NCBI GenBank assembly: GCA_023213395.1
Contig: CM041465.1
Location: forward strand, 126,611,741 to 126,675,740
Direction of reading: 5' to 3'
From: Cycas panzhihuaensis
Taxonomy: Eukaryota; Cycadophyta
DNA length: 64,000 bases
Position numbers and translations under genes: made by a program. Positions 9,756-20,333 of this stretch are shown in pieces; position 1 is the first letter of the stretch, and every line of letters starts with the position of its first letter. The notes beneath the pieces are model-generated. The model worked only from the letters and a program-made list of their open reading frames with translations, was not told where the DNA came from and made no database searches.

Positions 9756-12282
9756 CGGACGCCACACGGATAACCACCGACCGATAGCGCGGGAGAGATG
9801 GTGACGAAACCAGAGGGAAGTGGAACCTACAAGGCAAGCAACTACCACGCAGAGGCGCCTGCTTGCCGGAGCGAGTTCTGGATCCGCAATGGAGTATGGC
9901 TACTATCGGGTGACCCTTCACCACCTTGGATAAAGAGGCGAAGGTACGTAAGAAGATGACCCGAGTTGGCCCGAAGCAGACCCTCCCACCCTTGGGTGGC
10001 CAAGGGAGAGAGAAAGAACCTAACAAGGATAGGCCAAAAGCAACCTACACAACCTAACCGGGACACGAACGACGCGGAGGCGAGGTGCTCGTAAGGTTAG
10101 GGGAAGGAAGGAAAATTAGGGATCAAGAACGCTCCTACACCCGTTCCTGCCCACACTAAGGCGTCCATGCAAATCAACTAAATACGTAACAAATAAACAC
10201 AAGGTAATTTTCCTTTTAATCTTCAATGTCTTAATTACTAAGGAAGAAAAAGGAAAAGAACAAGAGTACGCAAGAGGAGGAAATGTGTACTGGCCAAGGG
10301 CGTGCGTGGTGATGTAGCCCGCACGAGGAGTACCCAACCGCCCACGCAACGCATCTGGATGTGAGGCGAGTGGCGGTAAGCGAGGGCTTCCTTACCTTCC
10401 CTAAAATAAGTGCAATACCTAAGAAAGAAGGAAATGCTAACTAGGAAATGAGATAACGTAAGTTGTAACACATGCAAGAGGCGCCACCGATAGAGAAATC
10501 AACGTAACGTTCTCCGTAAGGCCTCAAATACCAGAAGCGACAAAGATCTTCCTCCTCCCGAAGGAGGGTACTAACATGCAACGACAAGGTCTAACAATAT
10601 ATATATATCAACATAAGTCGAATCCAAATAGGCATGCATCAATGTTAGTCCAACGAGGAGGAAATCAAGGAAAAATACTCTAAATAAAGTGGGACAACAA
10701 GGTAAGCTCCTGAGTGGCCTACCGCCCAAGAATGGTGCCCAAACCTCTCCCAAGAGCCACGGGCAGAGGAGAAAGTCAAGACTCAAGGCTAGAAAATAGT
10801 AGCAAAAAGGGGCAAGAAAGACCAAAGACACCCACGGGAACCGGATGCTACGGAGCAAACCGTAATCGGGAGCAAAGGCAAAGCCACGAATGGTAGTTGA
10901 GAACTACGAATGATTCCCAAACCTGAAAGAAGGGTTCCCAAATCAGCCGCAACTCGTGATGTCACCGGGTTTGGGCGACCTGAGTCTCTAAACCCTTGTT
11001 TAGATGGCCAAGAGCAACATGAGGCGAGAGGGAAGCTTTGGAGGGCTTGGAGCCACCGGAGCGTGGAAGGTGGTACTAATCCACCCAGCCTCTCCCAAAG
11101 CCTATGCAACCCCTCACGCCACGCTTTGGACAAAGAAACGCAGTAAGAGACAAGAGAAAGTGGAACAAATCCTCACAAAGGAAAGAGGATCAAACTTCAA
11201 GCAACAAACATGAACAAATGAGTCGGAGCAAGAATATCGCAAAGAACTTAACAAAAGTAAAGAGTACTGGGAGGAAGAGGCAAGGGGCTTGCCTCGCCTA
11301 AAGGACAATGAAGGAGGGCCGGAAAATGCCAGATCCGAGCAGAGGTGTTTGAGGCCCCGCTACGGTATGATGGAGAACACTGCAAACGAGGGCTCATGGA
11401 TCGCTCGGATAGAGACCCTAGAAACCACTTCAAAGGAGCCCTCCAAGGCGCTGAGGGGTTGAGAGAATGTCTCAACCGAGCCAAGGAGAGTCAAGGCCAG
11501 TATGAAGAGTGCAGTCCGGCAGAAGCAGCAAAAGCAGAAAGCAGAAAGCAGAGAGAGTTTTCTTGAGAGTAACTTCCAAAAGTGAGTAAAAGATCCAAAA
11601 AGTCCCAAAAGATGCTTAAGTACTAAAGCAAAACCCTAAAGTACGCGAATAGGTACCTACCGAAGGGAAAAGGCGAACCACGCGGGCGCTTCAATAAATG
11701 CGAAATCGCCACCACGGATTTTAAAAACAAACAGAGATGGCAGTATCATGGAATTTTAGCAGATCACGGATATTCCAAATGATGCTGAAATTCCAATGCA
11801 GATCACAAGATCACGGCACTGCCAAGATTACGGCCAGATGCACCAGAGACACAAATGGGGCCCGCCAACCGTCCAGCCGGGGCAACCGATAAAAGGCTAA
11901 AGGACAACTAAAACACCCACCCGGAGCAAACAAGCCAAGAAACGGCCCACGGAGCGTAAATAGGCCCCCAAATGAGGTGGCAAGCTAACCAAGCGACGAT
12001 GAGACATCACACGGTGGAGGTGGCGCAAACCCGGTGGATCCGTGAGAGAGGAGGGCGATGCGGAAGTAATATGGTCACTGTGGTGCCACACTCGCTAAGA
12101 GTGTGCCCCGCTATAGTCGCCATAGTTAAACATAGGTGTGGACGACGCACTGTGCCGCCCACAAAGTCATACGCATGCAAATATGTAAGCGCATAATCAA
12201 GACACAAAAGTGATGATAATGCTAGAGACATACCGCACTTACCGAGTCGGTGATTCCAGATCCATTCCCGGAGCCGGAAACA
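9756..12282 (-). repeat. LTR 1 (3' LTR of the compound element)
   Basis: 2527 bp. On the minus strand it begins TGTTTCCGG at 12282 and ends ...GGCGTCC followed by G at 9756, where the canonical terminal CA has become CG. It matches LTRs 2 and 3 along its whole length. Short open frames inside it on both strands are not conserved between LTR copies and are treated as chance. Confidence 0.9.
10597..10608 (-). promoter_or_regulatory. Candidate TATA element in LTR 1
   Basis: A 12-bp TA alternation, conserved in all three LTRs, the only strong TATA-like run in the LTR. If it is the promoter, U3 would be about 1.7 kb and R-U5 about 0.8 kb. Inference only. Confidence 0.35.
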
Positions 12283-12600
12283 TCGCCTCGGCAGCAGAGC
12301 CTCGCCGCGAAGCCCGATGCGATGGCGACGCCGCAACACAACCGCCAAGAGTACATGTGTATATAGATATATCAATCAAGATCGATCAAGAGGCAAGGGT
12401 GCCATGAGTGTCGTGGGCGAACGCTGGATACGAAAGCTGCATGGAGACAACATAGGGCCGCTTATGAGCCACCTAAACCGATCGGGAGAAAGAGACAAAG
12501 TAGGGGCCGCCCCACCACAATGAATGCAAAGGAGCATGCAGACCACATGGGGAACAAATGGTGGTTACCATAGTTTTTCCGCGGTGGCGACCCGATTCCG
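12283..12600 (-). other. 3' untranslated tail of internal region A
   Basis: Between the second RNase H and the 3' LTR. No conserved frame. A purine-rich tract of the kind expected right before a 3' LTR is weak here (GAGGCGA on the minus strand). Includes an AT run around 12357-12370. Confidence 0.4.
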
Positions 12601-13060
12601 GAGGTGCGAGCAAATCGCGTTTAGCGACCAACTACCGAGGCTTGACGGAAGGCCAAGCAAGACTCGTGTGGACTGGCCAGGCGAGACAAAGTGCCAAGGA
12701 TGAGGCGAACAAGGCTATCTCGCCTCAAAGATTGAGAGCCCGAGGGATATGGCCGGATATCAACAAGAGAAACGCCAGAGGGATCCGCAGAAGCAAGAGT
12801 CCTCGAGGGCATCGCACCTTGTGAGACTCGGGTGAGATGAGACACCACAACTTGAGAGTCGCAGAGCAAAACAATGGGTCCGTGATGGAAACGAAGGGCA
12901 TCGGCAGAAGGGCTTTGATGTATACTCGGCTTCATTGTTGGTAGCCTCCCGGAGGAAGATCCCAGAGCGAGGAGATCATAACTGTAAGGGTCATGGAGAA
13001 TCCACGCAGCCGACGGCTCAGGTTACCGCGCCCACCGCTTCGGTAAAGATGTAGATGCAC
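12600..13060 (-). pseudogene. Second RNase H domain, downstream of integrase (internal A)
   Basis: Minus-strand RNase H fold fragment. The motif N-N-E-A-E-Y carries the catalytic Glu, L-C-D-S-Q-V-V-V carries a catalytic Asp, and a degenerate IPR-x-x-N-x-x-AD-like end follows. These are the plant aRNH / host-type RNase H signatures (compare NNEAEY and GDSQLV blocks). Frame breaks lie between the motifs, several of them at CAG/CTG sites. It lies 640 bp beyond the end of the integrase and about 320 bp before the 3' LTR. The ordinary gypsy RNase H is present separately at 15130-15560, so this is an additional domain. Confidence 0.75.
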
Positions 13061-13700
13061 ATAGTGACACAAAATCCAAGCAGATGATCAACGATTAAGG
13101 CAACACTTAGAAAATGTACAACAGTGGCCAAGGGTAGGAGGACCTAGCAATGAGGTAACCTGTATGGGCCCATAGCGGATGAACATGGATGGATAGCTTG
13201 GCAGAGGAAAGCACGGGCCTCCAGGGGGTCATATATAGGACCATATGATTGTACCCCCCCTGCAAGGACACCGGCCCTGTGATGTATGATGACATGATTT
13301 TGATATGTGTACGTGCATGGGGTGAGTGTTATGTTGTGTAGTAGGTGATTCATGTTAGGAACATTTTATAGTATGATGCACACGTTTCCTTCCATGTATA
13401 ACCACACACCTATCAGGGCACACACCCACGCCGTGAGCGGACGACATGGAGGTGTGAGGTTAGGAAGGTGACTGATACATGTCTACAGGAGAGCATAGCG
13501 GATATGCGAAGGAAACGCCAGACAGAAAGAGGGGCAACAATGCCCCCAAGCGCCCTCCCAGTTGGGAGATGCCCAAGCGAGAGGACCAAGGTTCCCAAGA
13601 GGATACGGGAACGCCGGGTTCCGCTGGACGAACCGTAGAGACAAAGCGGGATCCATCTTAAATAGCCATTCTACACGCGGCCGGGAAGAATGGGGACAAC
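13061..13700 (-). other. Spacer between integrase and second RNase H (internal A)
   Basis: Follows the stop after the integrase C-terminal domain. It has no reading frame conserved between A and B. The part 13260-13400 is AT-rich with several TGATG/ATGAT motifs. It may be an intron or an intercistronic gap. Confidence 0.5.
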
Positions 13701-14960
13701 CTAAGATGGTAGTTTAGGCTCGTTTTGAGCAGGCGAGGGATCGCCAAGGGTCAAGCGTAAAACTTTAAGGAACATCCCATTAACCCGCTTTCTCAAATTC
13801 GAGCCCTCCGTGGTGGCTATCCTATAGGCACCATTATCGAGAGATTCGATAATGACAAAAGGACCGACCCACCGGGTTGGAATTTGGTCAAACGGCCATG
13901 GAGATATTCGAGCTTGAGGACATAGTCCCAGTGAAACAAAGGGCTGGAACGCAGTGTTTATCGTGGGCCCTTTGTGAACGGGCTTTGATGCTAGGTTAGC
14001 CCGATAAGCGGCTAAGCCGCCTCTCATCCAAAGCTTCGAGGTCCAAGCAGCGGTTCGACGGATCGACTCATCGTCGATGAAACCTCAAGGGAGACTCGCA
14101 AGGAAGGAATCTCCACCTCCAATGGGAGTACCGCCTCTCCCGTGAGACCGTGGAGAACGGGTCATTCCCGTGGCGAATCTGGACGGAAGTACGATAAGCC
14201 CATAAGGCGAGGGCATTGAAGGTGCCAATCCCTTTGGGATTGACCGACGGTTTCTTGAGAATGTTGATAAGAGTCTTGTTAAAAGACTCCACCGCCATTT
14301 GCACGAGGGTAGTAAGGAGAGGAAGTCTTATGGGAGATTTTAAACTTCTCGCAAAGCTCATCCACCTCCTTATTACAAAAGGGGTTCCATTGTTTTAATC
14401 GTGACGCCCGAATCCCAAGCGGCAAATGATGTGCCGATAGATGAATGTGGCAATCGCTTTGCCGGGTAGTGATCAAAGGGATGGCCTCCGCCCATTTGGT
14501 GAAATACTCCGTGGCGCTCAAGATGAACTTGTGTCATGACGACGATATGGGAAATAGCCGATGAGGTCTAATCCCCATCGAGCGAAAGGCCATGGCGAAA
14601 CAATAGGGTGCAAAGTCTCGAAGGCACATGGGAAATGTTGGCATGCTCTTGACATCGCCGACATTTCAAAGACAAAGGCGTATGCCTTTAAAAGAGATGG
14701 CCAAAAGTAGCCCATACGGAGGATCCTCCGAGCCATAGATCGCCCCCAAAGTGACCCCCACAAATGCCGTGGTGGCATTCGCGGTTATCTTGGCCACACG
14801 GTGACGCAATGGAGAAGGATCCCATCGAAGGACCTCTTGTACAATACCGCCCACGAGGAGGTATTGCCGAGCGTAAGTCCTGATGCGAGATTTAACTTTG
14901 TTACTAGTGTCGGGCGGTATTGCACTGCGGTGAGATACCGCACTATGTCACCGCACTACC
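13701..14960 (-). pseudogene. Ty3/gypsy integrase (internal A)
   Basis: N-terminal zinc-binding region about 14860-14650 (H-H then C-x2-C, degraded). The DDE core has G-L-D-L-I-G at about 14570, a T-D-N-G-type block near 14390 (corrupted) and a V-E-S-F-N-K segment at 14280. The C-terminal domain with R-W-V-G-P-F-V-I and N-G-A-Y-R-I runs 14027-13701. It is broken into at least four frames. Most breaks are absent from the second copy at 24330-25554, where the core is open. Confidence 0.9.
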
Positions 14961-15129
14961 ATCGCTTGGTGAGTGGATGGGGACGAACTCCCTGATCGCC
15001 GTGATAGACTCATCGGGAGAGAGTCATCAACGGAGTATCAAAGGAGTTAGGATAGGGGTGTCTCAAGTTGCTCTACCACTATCATGCCCTTCTTTGATTT
15101 CCTAACGATAAGGAGATCAAATTCGAGTA

Positions 15130-15560
15130 GGATGTTCAACGACCACCCCACCCGTCAAGTCCGAACGAGTTAGTAAGTATCTCAAGGGACCTGGATTGAA
15201 TGATCACCTTAGTATTGCCGAGCAAGTAATGCCTAAACTTCGGGTCACAGAGACCAAGGAGAGACATTCTTCCTCAGAGGGAATAGTTAAATCCGGCACC
15301 ACAAGGGCACGAATCGATGAAGTATATAGCCTCTCGCCTCGAGTCATCCTCCCGAGCGAGCATAGCGCCAAGGACTCGTCGCCGAGGTATACAAAACGAA
15401 GGGCCTATCAACCTGGGAGGCGCCAACGAGGAGCGAAGCCGTGGCTTCCTTGAGTCCTTCAAGGCCTTTTGGGTCTTGTCGACTGTGCAAAAGGAGCCCT
15501 TCTTCAACAAAGTTCGTAAGGGGTTTAGCATTCACAACAAGTCCGCCTAGAAGCGCCTAA
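15130..15560 (-). pseudogene. Gypsy RNase H domain (internal A)
   Basis: Minus-strand RT-linked RNase H. It shows a K-T-Q-K-A-L segment, then P-F-V-L-Y-T-S, L-G-A-M-L-A-R-E, a Y-F-I-D segment and F-N-Y-S, typical of the RNase H that follows RT in gypsy elements. The tether segment down to about 14960 has a D-L-L-I-V-S-type block and D-D-S-L-P-D-E and leads straight into the integrase, with no room for another RNase H there. Confidence 0.85.
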
Positions 15561-15599
15561 GGAAACCGAGCCTACCTAGCAACGACTTGATCCGCCGCT

Positions 15600-16420
15600 G
15601 AGTTCTAGGAGGCTAAGATGTCGAGGATCGCCCTCACTTTGTCAGGGTCGATCCGAATTCCTTGTTTGGATACAAGGAACCCAAGGAGTTTACCCGAAGT
15701 GACGGCAAAACACACATTTGAGCGATTAAGATCGACGTGATACTCGCGATCGTGAGAAGATGGCACGCAAGTCGGAAGGGTGATGGGCTCTCACGAGAAA
15801 GACCCATCATATCGTCCATGAAGACCTCCAACGTGTCGTTGATGAGATCGTGGAAGATGAAGTGCATGGCTCTTTGATATGTAGCACCCGTGATTTTAAG
15901 GCCAAAGGGCATCGCCAGTAGGCGAAGGTACCCTCAGTGGAGTAGTGAAGGCCGCCTTATGGCGGTCTTGGGAAATCAATTTGGTTGTAACCGAGAAGCC
16001 ATTCCATTAAGGACATCACTGAATCCGGCCAAGGCGATCAATGATTTGATCTAAGAAGGGTAGCGGAAATTGTCCTTAGGACAAGCGTTGTTGATATCGC
16101 GGAAATCGACGATATGCGGATTGCCCCGCTCTTTTGGCAACGGAACAATATTAGAGACCCACTTAGGGTAATCAATAGAAGTAACAAGCTCAAAGATCCG
16201 AAGCTTTTCAACCTCCATCTCGACGCAAGCAGAGCTTCGGTGAAGAGGACGCCGCCCGCGCATGTGATCGCGCCAGGAAGGGTGGTGAGGTTATGGGTGA
16301 CAATCGAGGGGTCGATTCCCTTCATGTCAAGATAATCCCACGCGAAAATGTCTCGAAATTCTCGGAATGTAAGGGAATATTCCCTAATCTCATCAGAGAG
16401 CATTCCGCCCCAACCCTAAT
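15600..16420 (-). pseudogene. Gypsy reverse transcriptase (internal A)
   Basis: Starts with F-R-D-I-F-A-W-D-Y-x-D-M and continues to the W-V-S-N-I-V-P-L-P-K block, then V-D-F-R-D-I-N-N-A-C-P-K-D-N-F (16263-16051). After a shift it continues M-P-F-G-L-K ... G-A-T-Y-Q-R-A-M and the active site F-M-D-D (about 15830-15800). All key RT residues are present but split over three frames. Confidence 0.9.
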
Positions 16421-17296
16421 GACCTTGCTCGGCCAAGACTACGCCTTGAATTCCCCCATGCACATGGCATTGCCCTCTTCAAAGTGAAGAGGGCAAGATC
16501 AACGGAGGAGGAGGAATAGAGAGGGATCGGATCACGAGCGTGATCCGATCGCAAGGATCTTCCTGGACCGAGCTTGGTGACCGTAAGGCGATTAGGTGCA
16601 AGGCCCGCCAGTGCTTCCAAATAGAGGTTCATCATCCTCGAAATAGTCCACCCATGGATGACCCTATTTCGAGTAGAAGAAGCGCTAGAAGGAAAGGAGC
16701 AACGGGACCGTGGTGATCATCGATCGCTCAACTCTTTCATGGAACCAAGGAAAACCAGAAGAGGCTCCTCGAGAGGAGCGAAAGGCACCTCAAAACCATC
16801 ACCGCGAGGGTAATGAAAAGAAGAACCGACGGCCAAGTGTCAAGACGAGCGATGGTGTGTGACACGCACGGGGCTAGTCTCACCAACGAGAGGTTCCAAA
16901 CGAGGGTCTAGAGCGAGACAGTACTACCTATTGGCCAAGGAAAGAAATGGGTGGAGACAACCTCGTCTCCAAGCGATTCATCATCACGAACGAAGCAAGG
17001 TACCCATAACTCCCGACGCCAATAGGGGCAAACGTATGAGACTAGGAAGGGAAGATGTGGGATCTTCTTCTGACGGATTGGGTATACCAATTGAACAAGC
17101 CGAGGCGTGAGTGGGTGAACCTTGGTTTGCCGAATTGGCATAACGAGTTTGTTTGGCAAAAGGACGCTCACGGAACCACTCTCATTCGTCCGCTGCGGAC
17201 GAATTTAAGTCGCCCCCAAAGGGTCGAACACACGGCCCCATTTGGTCGAGCCATGGGCGACCTGTATGAGGTTGTAATCCACGCCAACGCCGAGGA
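16421..17296 (-). other. Protease-RT linker (internal A)
   Basis: No enzyme motif seen. A frame at 17171-16908 is partly conserved with the matching stretch of internal B, including paired I-R-Q-x-K segments about 17 residues apart, so this is probably polyprotein linker and not noncoding sequence. Confidence 0.5.
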
Positions 17297-17540
17297 CTAC
17301 AACATCCAAGAAGGACGGTTTTGCCCCCAAGGGTGAGCGAATCGCGGCTGCATCCGAGAGGGGTCTTCTCGCCACCGCCATACTTGGCATCGCCAGTGAA
17401 CGGTTCCATATGAGATACCAAGCTCTTGCATAACACGCAAGGGCATGGCATCGATGTAAGAGCCGCTGTCGACAACAGCTTCTTCTGAGGGTACAATCAG
17501 CGATCGATCGTGATGGTGAATGGGAAGTTCCACCGACGCT
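17297..17540 (-). pseudogene. Gypsy aspartic protease (internal A)
   Basis: Frame with V-V-D-S-G-S-Y-I-D-A-M-P-L then V-M-Q-E-L-G-I. The DSGS is the retropepsin active-site triad with its usual hydrophobic flank, at about 17471-17460. Preceded by E-L-P-I-H-H-H-D-R. The C-terminal half of the protease is frame-shifted. Confidence 0.85.
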
Positions 17541-18129
17541 CCTGCTCACCCATGGGAGGAAGATCCTTAGGATCGAAGGAAATAGTGGGTCCGCCACCTG
17601 GGCGACGCCCAAAGCGTGATAGGCACATCTCCGATCCTAAAGCTTCCAGAGGAGGGCCCGCTGCTCGACAACTCCTCGAACGCCCATCAAGGACATTCCC
17701 CGCAATGATCAGATGGGAGCTCGCCCACGACGGGAGAAGGGTTTACCCTTCCTGGGTTGGGTAAGTGCCCTTCGAAAGTCGTGAACGACCCGCATGTGAA
17801 TAGCCTTGGGGAAAGAGGGATTCGAGGAAGGGTCTCCTAAGGACTCAAGGAACTAAGAACCGGCAGCCCCGCCGCTTCCTTAGCAGCTTGAGATCGCGAA
17901 GGGCGAAAGCCTGAGTTGCTTCAAGCAACCGAATCACCTTCTTCCCCTATTCCGGTCGTGAAGGCGACGAGTACACGGCCAGGAGAACGAGAAGAGGAAG
18001 AAGAGTTCGCGCCTTCCCTTTGTCGCGGAAGGGCTGGGATCGTGTGATCTTCCCTGCTACGCTTGTTCTTGGTTTGGGGTTGCGATCACGCTCCCCATGT
18101 TTAGGAACGGATCCTTGTGAACCAAGTTG

Positions 18130-19878
18130 GTCTAGATTAGGCCTCGAGGCCTGCTTGGGAGAGGAATCACGAGGGGCATCCTTTGGATGTCGGGCCCTAC
18201 AACGTGAATCGTCATGGAAGCAATCCCCATGAATGGAACACCACTTCTTCTCAAGCGAGGGCCTGGACCTTCTCGCTTGGGAGGATCATGCTCCCATTCC
18301 CCGGGAAGAGGAGCTTGGGTAGTTTGTTGGACTTGTTTGTTTGAAGTAGGAGACGAAGGACCTTGAAGCTTGAGCTCTTTCATCGTGACGCCGAACGAGC
18401 GAGCATACCGAGGTGAGGGGATCTAAGGTCCTCTCTGTGAGGATGAGAGGAAGACCGCGCTACCGAGAAGGTTTAGTGTCTTTGGTAGGGGGGTGGTGCC
18501 TCACGGCCAGGAGGGCTTAAGAGGTTTCGAGACCGCCTGATCTCAATAGCCTCAACGCCAAGCACTTGGCGATCGCGAATCGCACGTGGTCGCCCCCATC
18601 TCGAGGACTTCCACGTGACTTCGGACGGTGCATTGACAAACAGTCCCGCCACCTCCCGCAAAGTCGCCTTGGTGGAGTGAAGCGGATCGTGAATCGCCGC
18701 ACAAAGTCACGATTCATCTCATCGTGACCTTGTTTGAGCGAGAGAAGGGATTTCATCCCGCCTCGAATGGGCGAGCTACATCAAAGTAATTGATGAACTC
18801 GCCCACCAATTCCGGAATGAATAGATCGAGGGCAGGAGACGATAAAACCATTTAAGGGCGCCACCGCAAGGATCGAGGAAAGAGTTTCATCAAAATATGG
18901 TCGTAAGCCCAGTAATCGATGCATGCCATAGAGAAACTACGGACATGCTCCGCCGGGTCTCGCGACGAAGTCCCATCGCATCTAGGAACTTCAGGCGGAT
19001 GAGGCGGCAAGTTGGATCGCTACGCCTCAACCGAGAGAGGTTGACCTAAAGTCCACGGCGCGCCGCCCGAACCGTAGGATCAACGAACATCAAGTAGGTG
19101 GCGCTGCAAGGAGCTGGATGGGGGTAGGACACCCATCCTCCTCGAGGAACCACCCTCACGACAAGAGGCGGGAAAAGGGCGCCTGAAGGGAGTCGATTCT
19201 CGCGAAGGCACAATGGATGGAACTGCATTAGATGGCGGACAAGAGGGATGCGGAACCGGGTTCTGCCCATACGGGCCACCCGTAGGTGGGGCCATTCCGT
19301 ATGGGTGTAGCGGATCCACCCCATAAACAGGAAGACGGCCTCTACCCTGCCCCCAAGGTTGAGAAGTATACCCTGGGGGTACGTAGAAAGAAGCATCAAC
19401 GCTACTGGTTGGAAGATGCGTGGAACGAATCCCACCGATCAAGTACCGGGAGGCTAGCAGGGCGACTAGGCCTACTAGGAGCAGCATGTGCCAGATTGGG
19501 AGACGGCACATTAGTTGGATCGGGAACGGGTATGCTAACCCCCAGCTGAGGGACAGACACACCGTGAGAAGGCCCTAAGGCATTAGGGCCTTGATAAGGG
19601 ATGGAAGGTGCCACACGTGCCCCCATTGCAGGAAACGAATGGGGCGTACGCATAGGCACGAAAGGGTTTGTTGTCACAGGAAAGGCGGACGAGGATGAAG
19701 CGTGAGGGGGAAGAGCAGAGGAGGAAGAGGCTCCCTGCGCAGACACCCTCAAGCCATTCGGACGTGGTTGAGAGCATGCCGCACGGCCGCATCCGCCAAG
19801 AGCCTCAAGCACGCCAGTGAGGAGTCCCCACATACCCATAAGAGGTGATCGGACCTCGAACAAGGCATGTCCATCCAA
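18130..19878 (-). pseudogene. Gypsy gag (internal A)
   Basis: Probable start at the ATG near 19878. N-terminal half is Pro/Ser-rich and low-complexity (19878-19080). Capsid part follows, about 18990-18480, with L-L-S-L-K-Q-G-H-D-E and R-D-F-V-R-R-F, a signature of plant gypsy gag. It ends with a short knuckle near 18250, readable in internal B as W-C-S-I-H-x4-H-x4-C. At least five frame breaks. Positions 17541-18130 after it are gag-protease linker without clear motifs. Confidence 0.8.
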
Positions 19879-20315
19879 GGTTCCTCATAAAATCGCCAAC
19901 GCGCGGGCAATCCTCGGGAGGAACGGATCCTCTACCAAGGTAGAAGGATGGGGAGCACAAGAAAGGTGTTGATCGACGGGTAGTAAAAGGAGTCGCCACC
20001 CTCTTGGGTGGACTCGAATGATGTAAGGAAGAGCTTGGGTTTCCATAACCAAGCGTGATAGGTCCAATCCCAAGAGTACTTCCATAGTCGGATCAGATCC
20101 GACGAGGCAAGAAGGCTATACTCGGGTCTTCTAACAAAGGGGTAGACCGCAAACGACGAGAGAAACGGCAAGATGCAAGGTCGATCGACGATGTCGAAAA
20201 GAGAAGGAATGGTATAACACGCTGCTGGGGCTGCCCAACGGGAGGTCAAGACAGTATAGAAAGGATCACACAGAGTAGCGAAACCAACCAAGAGAGCGAG
20301 ACTAGCTCCCTTACC
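19879..20315 (-). other. 5' untranslated leader (internal A)
   Basis: Between primer-binding site and gag. No conserved frame; about 440 bp, close in length to the 450 bp in internal B. Confidence 0.45.
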
Positions 20316-20333
20316 GCGCCCCAAGATGGTCGC
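20316..20333 (-). other. Primer-binding site candidate (internal A)
   Basis: On the minus strand directly after LTR 2: GCGACCATCTTGGGGCGC, the 5' TG lost relative to internal B (TGGCGACCATC). TGGCGACC fits a tRNA 3' end of GGTCGCCA, possibly tRNA-Arg. The tRNA is not settled. Confidence 0.45.

Noticed and set aside
10116-12196. Many 60-120-codon frames in the LTRs on both strands
   Set aside because: They are not conserved in frame or length between the three LTR copies; LTRs are noncoding and the GC-rich sequence yields chance frames.
12283-12310. Primer-binding site for initiator tRNA-Met just right of LTR 1 (CGGCAGCAGAGCC resembles TGGTATCAGAGCC)
   Set aside because: The element is coded on the minus strand, so this side is the 3' end; the real PBS candidates are at 20316-20333 and 30903-30920.
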